DNA of 22,164 nt from Sphaeroforma arctica JP610. Its lineage: Eukaryota; Opisthokonta; Ichthyosporea; Ichthyophonida. This document shows, one piece after another, positions 8,272-20,200 of the stretch; position 1 is the first letter of the stretch; every line of letters starts with the position of its first letter. The stretch covers positions 72,961 to 95,124 of the forward strand of contig NW_014040430.1 of assembly GCF_001186125.1 (NCBI RefSeq). Direction: 5' to 3'. Position numbers and translations under genes: made by a program. The notes under the pieces are model-generated. The model was not told where the DNA came from and ran no database searches. It saw only the letters and a list, made by a program, of their open reading frames with translations.

Positions 8272-11200
8272 GTATGTTTCTAGTGGATGCATGAAAATCA
8301 TTATAGACCTGATCTTGTTGCGAACTGCGGATAGAAATGTTATCTACGGTTGTTCGGTATACTCACGTAGACGATCATTTTACGAAATATTCGTGCATAT
8401 ATGTGCACGCATATGTGTACGTGTATGTTTTTGTACATTAAGGTACGTATTCATGGACACGCACATAAACTTTAATTATTCGATGACTTTGACATCGTTT
8501 TATGAATATACTTGCATTTGCCTACTTACTATACATGCGTGTTCACACATATATATATTATAATTTTTAAGCTAATTTATGTGATATATATGTTGGTAAG
8601 GGGTTCTTGTATTGATTTATAATGTATATACCAATATGTACTTGTAGTTATTGAAATGTACCAGTTAACGTCCACATATACTTGTATGCCGATGTTTGTT
8701 TCACGCATTAGCGTTATATATGTACATTCAAGCTAATATAAAAATATCCCTCGCGAATGTTTTTTTGGTCGTGAGAACCCTTAATAGATAACTCGTTTAC
8801 CATTTGACGATGTACGTTTGTGTATGTCTGGTACAGCATATACACACACATACCTGAATAATCATGGATTAGCTTTTGATTTTGAGTACATATACTATAT
8901 ATGTGTATTGGAAGGTTACATGTCTGAATAAAAATATTCTAGCTTTCGATGTCGAGTATACGTTGTATCTGTATTGGAAGAGTTACTTGAGGTATCTCAT
9001 ATATACAAATGTATACCTATACACGTTGCGATATACTCGCATGTATCTGTTCACATATTTTTTATGCATATGTGCATATTCACTGCAATATTAAAAAGTT
9101 GCCTGTATGATGCGAGTGTAAGTTCATGCTTTACGAGTTATCTACGAGTTATCTACGAGTTATCAGGTTGGAAACCCTTGAATATAAACGAGGTCACAGT
9201 AAAGTATGAGAAGTATCTCGAATATTTTGAACCGTTAATTGGACATACTTGGAATTTGGAATTGTGGATCAATCAAGCTTGTGCAAGCAAGCTGAAGCTC
9301 CCTCTTATAAGAGAAAGTTCTAACCAAGTTGATTTATAATGTCTTCCTTCACACAGGCGATCTTTCAATAGCATTCAGCTACTTGGTAAAAATTCACCCG
9401 GACATCATTCTGTACGTTTTCATCCCCGCCCTGGTCTTCGAATCCTCATACGCAATCAACCACCACACATTTCGAGTGGTGTTCGCAAACGCCTTTCTCG
9501 TAGCATCGGTGAGTGTGTATATGGATAGTACACACATGTAAGGCATTGTATCCGCATCTGTTCCAGCTTGGTTCTTGGGAACGAGACTTCACGGTGTAAT
9601 TCATATCATATATGTTCAAAACTGACGAAATGGATATATTAATTGCACGTCATTACGCTTTCGATTTGAAAGGTTGTCGTGTGTAGCGCCGTGCTTCCGT
9701 GGCGTTAAGAGGGGAGACTCTGTAGTGTGGTATGCACGTATAGTACTTAGAGTGTATGCTTTGTCATGTGATGGTGGCCTGATTGCACAGGTGGAAGTGC
9801 GAGAAGCATTCAGCATGGTTATCAATGTTTGCGAATGGCAACCCGATGTTTGAAGCTGCATGCATGCATGTACTAATCCTCATCGCTGGTCTCCAATTTC
9901 ACTGTCGAAAATTATCGTTAATTGGATAAAATTATGATGAAGCGAAGTTTTGGTACTAAAAAGCGGAGTTTATGCCGATGGTGCGTATACCTACATGTGC
10001 ACACACGCGCAAATATGCGTGCCGACACGTAAACATACACGCACACATGTGTATATATGCATGCACACAAATACACAAACTAAAGGTCACATGAGCATGG
10101 TGCATATTATCACACATGTGCGTAATCACTGTCGTCGTTTATCTTTATCGCATTATTCGACCAGTCTTTCAGGTCGTGTACCAATAGTTAAGAATTCATA
10201 GGATGCTAGTGCGTATTCGCTGCTCTCATTAACCTGGTGAGGGCCTTGTTCGTTACTTATTACTAAGGTAAATCTCGTCCTTCCTCTCGTCGTTTGCATC
10301 CGGGATTGTTTCTCCACACAGGTCGGCGTGGTGATTGTCATCGGTCTCACATCGACGTTCTGCTTCTACGCGTTCACGAAGTATGAGTGGGATTGGCTTA
10401 CGGCACTGCTGCTGTCCTCTATTCTCGCGGCCACTGATCCTGTCGCTGTCGTGGCCTTACTGAGAGAGTTGGGCGTGAGTGAGAGGTTATCCACACTTAT
10501 TGAAGGAGAGTCTTTGCTAAACGATGGATCGGTATGTATGCCAGACTCGTTTAGTAACGCTGTATCGATTGATGAACTATGATATGCAATTGGCATGGAT
10601 ACTCACTTTGGGGGCAAGTGTGCTCTAAATTATGAGTGGATGCAAGGCCCGAAACTTCAACCACTCGGAGTTTATTCTAGTGCAAGACAATCAAGTTTTT
10701 CTTGTTTGTGTGCCAGCATTTGGGGCAAGTAGCTAGTGTGTAGCTTGTGCGTAGCTATGCAGAGCTGCACCGCTTTTGAAAATGTCAATTCTCTAACATC
10801 GGAATGGAGTGACTTGCATACGTATACACACAAGCACGTAGGTTCATGGCTCACGGTTCCAAACGTGCCCATAAATTGTGCTGATGGTACCCTACATTAC
10901 TTGTGGCAGGCGTTTGTGTGCTTTCTGCTGTTCCTCGATCAGTTGACAGCATGTCCCGGAGAGGAGCGAAACGCGGGGGAATTTGCCACATTCACTCTCC
11001 AGCTGGCGGTGGGAGGACCACTGATGGGCATCGCATTTGCCATTATGGTGTGTAGGAGATCCGTTAATCTGTATATTTATATCCGTCATGTTGCAGTGGT
11101 CATGTCTAAATCGAATCTAAATGTTCAGAATATCCCATGATGTGTTCGAGTCTATGACTAGAGGTCACCTTAATGTCGTGTTCACGTAGGAGGTCATTCA

Positions 11201-14200
11201 TTGTTTGCACGCTTCTAATCCCACCCGCTTTCTGACCGTAAGGTTTTATCTACCTTTTATACTTGCTTATACTATTCTACGCCAGTGCTGATGTATTTTT
11301 AAACAAAAACATTGCTCACTTTCTGACCATGCTATCTTTTGGTTTGTTGGAATCTGGTGCTGTTTCAGACCATCATCCTGCTTGACCTGACTTTTTTCGA
11401 TGATATCATCGAGGTCTCCATCACTATAATCGCTCCATACCTATGCTTCTGGACTTGCGAATACGTGGAGGTATGTACGCTGCTCCCTATGTGACGTATA
11501 TTTTGCGCACTATGAGCGCAGATCATGATTTGTAATAATGTCCATGAATCCCCACTATGTTTCGGTGGCAGTATGAGTTGTCATGAAAGACTATATATCA
11601 ACTGATACATTTAGGGGGTGTTTGGCGGGATTGTCTTTCCACCACATCTTGCTGATCACGCACCGTCGATAGAAATTCTAAGCGAACAAAAATTGTATTT
11701 CATTTCGGGCACAATTCATACCATACCAATGTAGCTGTTCGAAAACTTATAGATTCCACGCGGGTTCGTGGATTGACACCAAATTACGAGCTATACTAGT
11801 TGGTTAGCACCGTCCCGAGTGTGTTATGAACGATGTCACGCGAATATAGATGCGCACTGAAACAACCCACAGCATCGATTTGCGAACACATTAAAATATA
11901 CCTTTCATCAATCGTTGGCTACCACAGGTGTCGAGTGTATTGGGGGTAGTCTTCCTCGGACTTTTCGTTGGCCGCTTCGGGAAGGCCATGTTGAGGTGTG
12001 TTGTGTTGTTCATCAATCGGCGCCCCGTATCTTTCACGCGGGTTGGTATTATCCGTATCTGGTGTGTGCTGACTTCTTCCTGATATATTCAGCCATCACA
12101 GTGCGTCTGATCAGTTGTCCGCTGCAGTGCTTTGTTCGCGTTCAATCTCTGATCTCATTTCCGTCTTGCCTTTCTTTCTCGGTCTGGCCATAGTTCCCTC
12201 GAAAGTGAAGAGTACATACACCGGGTGTGGGAACTGATATCTTGGTGGGCGAACACCTTGTTGTTCGTCATCACTGGAATGGTGTTGTCAGATCGCGTAT
12301 TTTTCAACAGCGGAGGCGTTCTGGAGTATGTATTCGGTCTCACGTGGGTATGCACCTGTTTGTGTTTGTAGGTATTCAAATATCATTTATTTGAATATGC
12401 ACGTCGTTTGCGATACAAAAGCGAGTACCTGCCTATCTGTTTACGATGGATAGTAGCGTTCATGATCACTACACACCAAGCTTTTCAAACTGATCACACG
12501 CACACAACCTCTTTGCGCTGTATGGTTGTCTGCACGGCGCTGGGTTCATCCCATCCCTCATCCCAATCCCGTTCGTCCAAAACTAAATATACTAGCCTTG
12601 CTCACCCAAATCTTGCACACGCGCTCGTTTTTATTTGCGCGATAGCATATCGCGTCATTACTGTTTTAAACCCACTGTTCACGCCTCAAACTGTATCTAC
12701 AATCACCTTCCACACTTCTTGTATGCACTCTTATATTATAGACGCTCATGTTATAAGTGTGTCGTTTGCTCGTTTAAACTTTATCACCACTAATAAAAAT
12801 TTTGCACCCATTGTTCGCACTCCAATTAATCCACACAATAGTGCCACGGACGTCGGCTACCTGTTCGCGCTCTACGCTGTTCTGCACGTGGTGCGGTTTA
12901 TCTCGATTGCAGTACTGATGCCAGTGCTACGATTGAGTGGGTATGGATTAAACTGGGGCGAGGTGACCGTCATGACCTATGGTGGTCTCAGAGGGGCGAT
13001 TGGACTGGCTCTTGCACTTATCGTGGAGGATACAGCGCAGGTTTGTGCTGTCTGGGGTTATATTGTTGAATGTTGGAATATGTTGGATAAATTTGTAACT
13101 CCATCTTTTGAGTACTAGTCAGGCCATGTTTTTGTGCATTGATTGGTCAGTCGCTGCGTCCCAACTTCCATGTATGAGTTACTAGTAAATTTTCAGTGTC
13201 CGATTTGTCACCTTTTGAGGTTGAGCTGGGCTCCAAGATTGTACTAGTATTAGAGGCATCTCAGTCAGTCACAGTTGATCAGCTTGTGCTCTGAAAGAGA
13301 AGCATAGAGTACACGCATATGTGTATATGCATTGAATCCATTTTAATCGACTATTAGAGCACATGGAATCTGTTGACAGCATCTGCATTGACCATCACTC
13401 CATTTAGTCAGGCGTGCAGTACACAGGTGGGGTCGAGACTATTTAAAGTCGTTGAAACACATTTGATAGCTCAACCGCACAGGCGCAGAACACGCACGGC
13501 AAGAGGCTCAAATTCAAACTCATATGTAGTGTATAAAAATTTCTTAGGTGAACGAAGCGGATCGAACGCGTATTATGTTCTTGGTCGGCGGTATTGTCGG
13601 TATGTTGTACTCGCAAGCACAAACACTTGTCAGTTGTTTGCTGTTGGGCGGTGCAATCATACCACTATGTACGTCTCGGTCGTTTGTTAACGCTAAGACT
13701 GTGTACGAAGTGGGGCGTGTTAAGCGTATTTGTTTTATCCTTTAGGGGCTGCATTTTGGCGTGCGATGTGCCCTCAAAACGTGCTAGCGGGAAGTCAATC
13801 ATGATAGTGTAGAATTTTTGAATGAATTGTCACATACCACTCGGAGCTGCTTGTCAAGCGACACCCGCCATTTACGTGATCAGAGTACATACCCATGAAG
13901 CTATTTAATTGTTTTGTGCCGATATCACTGACAAACTAGCTCCTAGCGAGTGCTCTACAATTCTTGGGCAGCAATGTGCCAATTCCGTTATATCATGTGA
14001 CGCAAGGGTGCATCAATCTGATAGAAGAGGTTTCAATTGTACATGCACACATATTTTGATTTGAGAGTTAGCTTGATTTGGGGGTCTGTGACCGGAAACT
14101 ATCCAAAACTGCACGCTAATCATTGTGTTTACAATTTGTCACAACAGGGCTGACACTGCTGGTGAATGGATCCACCACCCAGTTTCTATTAAAGGTTTTC

Positions 14201-17200
14201 CACATGGGAGAAATCACACCTGAGCGATACCAGGTATGTTACGAACATGAGTGATGCTTTCACGTATGTATATACATTTCCTCCGAAAACTCTATTATTT
14301 TATCCCAAGAGTTCAAATTTGGTTGATCCCAATGCCACACGTAGCCATGAGCAATCTGTCCACATCGTCAGAGTACAGTGACCAAGCTATTTTATTTCAT
14401 AGATATATATCGGCGGTATTGTATATATCCACACATGTGTGGGTGTTAGATGCATTGTTTGCTTTCTCTCTGATCCCTCCACACCTCATTGGCTCAGATT
14501 TTGGACAATATCATCGACCACACGCAAGAGGTGGTCTACGAGAGCATCAACAATCTGCAGGCGGATCCTTTCTTCCAGGGTTCTGATTGGGTTAAAGTCA
14601 ATGACAATTTGGACCTGGATAACTTCTTCATTGAGAGAGATGTTCAAGCAGGTTTGTATTGAGATGCTAAAGCGTCGTACTGCAACTAAATGTTTGTATG
14701 TTTATTCCCGTTGTGGACAAGCCTCGAATGTCTCCTGAAGGGTTGTTCGGGGAGTTTTTGACATTGAAAATCTATTACCTGACATAGTCTCGCGAGGTGG
14801 TGTATTTTCAGCTTTGAGTGGTTAGAGCCCTCTGCCTTGATGTATACAAATACAAGTGTACTGGTACTTGTTCGCAGCGACACGATTTTGAATGAATGCC
14901 TATGGAAATGTATATGCATAACAATGTGGTACACAACTATTTGATTCCTATCTTGCCTCTCTGAACCTTTCTTTGGACTGTCATCGATGCATTGTCATGT
15001 CCTCAATGTAAATCGATCGGCACAGGCATATACGGCACAGGTGCATCCACACATATCTACCTGGACATACTTGGCAATAGTATATACATTTGAAAATGGT
15101 GGTACAAGTTCACAATCAAGTATGTAGTATTGTTCGCGACGAACTTAGACGGCTACGCGACTGTCCTGCCTATATTATCTTGCATTGTGACAGACGGGAG
15201 GCAGGTGCGATAGTTTTTCCTCCAGGCGATTGCAGATTTTATACACAATGCAACGGCGACACACCCGCGCCAAGTATCCATGGTTTGCTAACGAAATCAT
15301 TGTCTATTGCATTTGCCTCTATAGACAGTACTGAAGTATTGCTATCGATACGACCATGCACGTGGTGCACAACTTGTACACCATGTCCTGCGGTAGACAC
15401 ACCTCCACCCTTCCTGTGTTGCTTACAAATTGCCATCGTTCTGCATGTGTGTGTACAGACAGCTACGAAGAAGTGGCTATTGATGCTACCGTGCCAATGG
15501 CGAGTACTGCGGATGGAGAGGCTGATATAGAAGCGGCGCAGCATCTGCCGCCTGCTTCTGAATCCGATGCGGGTGTCACGCCCATGGTAAGCTATCGCAC
15601 ATCCTAGTTGCCTATAACATGCCATTCCCCACTCTCGCCGCTAAAAGCAGGTTGTGTCTTAGTTTCTTACTTTCGCCGCCTCACGCCGTGGCAATGACCA
15701 CACAGTCAAATATTAGACCACATCGCGTGATCTTTTCCGCGGGATTTGTATCTGTGTTGTGTATCTGCTAGTTATACACTAGTCACATGCAACAATGCGC
15801 GACAACGTGCAATGCAATCTGGGTGTATATAATTTCGCCCAAGTGAGCGGTAGATATTGTACATTCGGCTGCGGTAGTTTTCGGTTGTATAGCGTCACTG
15901 CAGCAAGCACTTAACGTACCACTCATTGTCCCACACACAGGCCTCGGAAAAGCAACGAAAGGAATTACGTATGCTCTTCCTGTCGTCACTGAAGGCTATT
16001 TTTACAAGGTATAAATGTCTACGGTGCGGTTAGATGCGCTGGCACTTCTTTGCTTTCTATTCCAAATGCACAATAGTTTTGCGTGCTATGAATCTGCTGT
16101 AGAGTGACCAGGAAATGGCCCGTGCTCCCAGCGATCACTCGGCTTTCCGCTTGCGAGGCCCATTCAGTACACACTTGCTTGAGTATTTGTGAGAGCGCAA
16201 TTGGCATTGAGCAGGCTGACTAGTTCAGTTGCGTTTTACTTGTGTGGTGGGGACAGTATCAGCGACTGCCGGGTGTCGCTATTCTCTCAAGATGCCTAAC
16301 ACGCACTGATGTATTGGCGCGAAAAAGAGTATCTAGAGCTTCATTTGTGTAAACACGTGAAAGTGCATGCATAACATGGGCATCAGCCCGTTTTATGACC
16401 GAACGTCAGGGCATGCTTGCATACTGTAAATCGGCTACGTTTGACTATTCTCAGGTATTTCTACGAGGAGCGGATTTTAAACACCTACGCATATAATTCT
16501 CTGATGGATGCTCTCAACAGAGAAGGCGACCTTGATACTGACAGGTACGAACAGCACAATTTATATTGCAGCCTTTTCGACCAGTTCTGGTTATCCTATA
16601 CACTTGGCTCATTGCGGGAGTTTAAATCGGCGCTACTTTGCAAAGTGAGAGTTCTTGCGAGTCGATCCGGGTTTAGCAGTACAGTTAATGTTGTGCGTTT
16701 TATCACCCACGCATGAATGTGACAGTTAGCCTTACTGCCTGTTTCCAATCGCGTAAGCACTGCGTCTATAGAGTTAACTTGAAGTCTACTGTGTCTCGGG
16801 TGGCATGCCTGAAAATCCTCCGCTAATGTAGATAGTATATGTACGACTAAAATCTTCTTGATTGTCATTATGCATTCAAATTTTTCTACAGTTTGGCGGA
16901 TCTGTGGGAGAAAACAAAAGGCAACGTACGCCAACCCGACTTCCTTCGGAAACTGCGGAATGTACCGGGTCTCGGCTGGGCTGCCCAAAGGGCTACATAC
17001 TACTATATCAGTACCTACTTACAGCGATGTATCGCATTTATCCAGGTAAAATACCATATGTATACATACGCAGTAGAATGCCCTTGACTTCAAACACTGG
17101 AGTTTCGCACGTTTGGGGTCTGCGTCCTGGGTATATGTTAACAGCCTTTCGAATTGTATCTTGGCTGGGTAATACCCGACTTCAACACTGAAACAGGGTT

Positions 17201-20200
17201 CGAATTTTCCTGTATCTTCTCCATATCTTTAAGTGTACATACATCCAGGTCTATTCATCTGCCGGTCCGTCGTATCTGTCTTAAATCGCTATCGCCGCCA
17301 TGTGGTCGTTCAGTCATTCAATCTGACTACAGGGGGTCGCTATTTAGTATCGCAGCGTGATAGAATGGCCAGTGTGCCGGACACGTCACCAACTCATCCT
17401 ACTGAACCATCACTTCTGCACGCACCTCTGCACGCGCCTCTGCACGCACCTCAGATCAACGTCCACCTCCTACCCTCGGAGACCCTGCCCATACCTCGTA
17501 TCTTTGCATCTACTTACAGTCGAAAAGGCCTTCCTCGTGACTTTGTATTGCTTGCGCATTTCACATCCTTGTATTTATCGTGGTCCGAGAATACTCCCAG
17601 TCTTCCATCGGTTCTATGAACGTGTGCCACAAATTCTCATCGGGTAGGCCTGAAAGGCTTTGGACCATTTGTTTCGTTTCAAAACTGCATCAATGTATGC
17701 TTTTGCGCTTCCACTACCAGTTTAGTATAGTAGAGTTAAATGCAGCAGAGTCACAGGGATTTCGCAATGTTCCTGGTTAATGGTTCTATTGCCAGTGCTA
17801 TATACCATCACTCTCATACACACAGTGTTGTCCATTTCTCGAACGTGAGTCACAAATAACGCCATTGCGAGTGCAGGATCAACGTCGGTGTACTATATCG
17901 CGTTCTCGAGGTATCATATATCACGTCATGAATGCGACCACAGCTCCATGTCGTAGGGGGTGTATTACCGGAGACAGGGTTCTAAGTATTCACAATCAAG
18001 TGATCAGGCCAGAGCGTCACAACTTTTAACTGACACTTCTACCGTACAGGCGATGCGAGAGGTGAGAATTGTATTAGAGCATGCCGAGGGACATGTCGCT
18101 GACCCGCTGCGCGATGAGATCGAAGAGATCACTAGAGACGCGCATACGGATTTAGTATGTGCTTTATGGAAAGCTTATGGAACGGTGTGATGTTTGTCAT
18201 GCATGGCATGAGGTGCGCAAGTTTGAATGTTTTCAGGATCGTTCAAGTTTCTAGAATTCATTTAGGCTTATTTTCCTTCCCCTGGCGTTATAATTGGGCG
18301 GGCCTTTTCGGCGTTCATGGGTTCTGAGACAACAGTGTATATTGAATACATCCGGATACAGGTTGCACTAATGTTAAGGGTGTATTATGTATATACAGTG
18401 TCACAGTCTGTAGCGCACATGGCTATATTCGAGTCCGCTCCAGAGGCGATCATATCACGTATTCACAGCACTATGCATTCACGTATGCACACAGCATACA
18501 GACGCAGCACACCACACATACATAGCAATTCACACAATGTCATATATTGGTACAGCTTACCATGTGCGGCACACGCTGTTTCCATATGTTGCACAGCTTG
18601 TCACTATCAGGTAAAACCCTGGTGCGATCACATCGCAAAGCCACAGCATTCCAAGTCTCATATACGTCAGTATACACGCACAGCGTGGTACACACATTGG
18701 CTATACTCCTGTACATAAACCTATCGATTCGGAGTGCTGCTCATGGTGCTATTGCCTGTTCCCTCAATGGGGCGCTCATGAGGCCTCGCACATACACCAC
18801 ACTACGCATCATTGACACCGAAAAGCACACACATCTGCATGCTGCTATATACATACTCATGTACGTCCTGACATCGACTCTAATTTCAACACACACAATT
18901 GGGGGTATGCTCATAAGCTAATGTCTGTCTGTCATCGCGATCCACTGCGTAGGTTGCTATCACCGGATGGGCTCCTGAGGCGATCACTTCGCTGCAAACG
19001 CAGCACTCCACGTTCCACATCCTTAAAATGTTGCTGCATGAAATCACGTATGTCAATTATCGACATCATGGCTTGCATTTTTGTCGCTGTATTCTGTGAT
19101 CGGCTTCTGTAGTATTGTCAGGTGCCTGGCAGTATCGTGCTTGTTATTGCAGCGTGCTCGCCCCTTGTACGAGTGGCTTCAAAAGCCGTTGTAGCATCAG
19201 AGTCTGCATATAGTCTAGTGCTACATTTAAGGTACCATAACGTTCTGATACCATTTTGCACACATGTCGTTTTGTCGTACAAATGGGGATGGCATTGTTT
19301 CGGAAGACGTGTGCTACAGTCAATAGATCTGCGGCTCCAATGCATCGTCGCAATCTGGATCATGTCAGTCCTTCTTGTATTGAACCAAACGTTCCCATCA
19401 CCCCCTGTGTGTATGTACCTGTGTGTGTATATATGCAATGTCATACAGCGAGGGTCTCGAGGAAGGCATTCTCGAGTCCTCAGAGTTTGAGGCGTATCGT
19501 CAACTGATCTACAAACGTATCAAAGATCTCAAGCGCCAGCGTATCTACGCTCCCGACGCCAGCACAGACAAGGAGATTCTCGAGGCGTTTGGAGGTTTGC
19601 AGTGCTTTGCCGAGGCGTACTACAAGTTAAACCTTAACCATCACAAGGTAGGTCGGATCACTGCATGTTATTGCGATTTAGGGTTTAGTGAACCATGGTC
19701 ATCCTTAACCATCACAAGGTAGTTCGGATCACGATCATCCTTAACCACCACAAGGTAGGTCGGATCACTGCATGCTATTGCGATTTAGGGTTTAGTGAAC
19801 CATGATCATCGCAAGATGAGTAGTACCATGGCATGTACATGCATGTGGTTGGAAGGTTTTTTGTGTGGCCGCTTATTGTGCTCGGGTCGTATGCAAGTTC
19901 TCGGTGCCTTATTTGCAATGCTGTGCCGATGCGTATTGCAGGCTGAATCTTTCCACCACAAGATATGGCCTACAAGTGCATGCCCATACATACGCGTGTC
20001 TATGGATGTTTCCGAGTTTTCGTATTGCTGAGAGCACGGCTCACGATGGGCTGGTTTTCACAGTTGAAGTACATTCATTTGTATGGTAACCTTCTGGCTG
20101 TCGCCAGTGGTTACACCACCAATGGTAAGTCAGCAGCCTCACGTCGTCATCCGCAGTGATCAATACACATGATGCCATCTATCCAGCATGATACTAACTT

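Larger units (their letters stand above)
8272..9356 (+). other. Intron 1 (1085 bp) with tandem repeats
   Basis: Donor G|GTATGT, acceptor CTTCCTTCACACAG. It holds TA/TG-rich low-complexity sequence, an imperfect tandem repeat of about 70 bp and an 11-bp triplet repeat, listed separately. The open frames inside it have no resemblance to known proteins and lie in repeats. Confidence 0.8.

Noticed and set aside
9616-9861. 81-codon minus-strand frame in intron 2
   Set aside because: It has no recognisable motif and lies fully inside an intron well supported by phase and homology on both sides.
12326-12347. Longer form of exon 7 ending at 12347
   Set aside because: It would end in phase 0, while exon 8 needs phase 2. 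The GTATGT at 12326 fits both phase and donor preference.
12408-12841. Upstream part of a 236-codon plus-strand frame
   Set aside because: It is intron 7 read through into exon 8. Only the part after 12842 resembles the antiporter family, and the phase join from exon 7 supports an intron.
15239-15625. 128-codon open frame on the minus strand
   Set aside because: It overlaps exon 12 antisense and intron 11. No family motif was seen, and the splice and phase evidence is on the plus strand.
17192-17215. GGTTCGAA with ACAGG/CCTGT arms, tRNA T-arm-like
   Set aside because: The loop would be ten bases rather than seven, and no matching acceptor, D or anticodon arms were found upstream.
18317-18921. 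Overlapping 124-133 codon frames
   Set aside because: They are low-complexity CA/TG-rich intron sequence in two frames with no domain resemblance.
19675-19692. TTTAGGGTTTAG, telomere-like string
   Set aside because: Only about two units occur, inside the tandem duplication of intron 18, so it is not a telomeric array.
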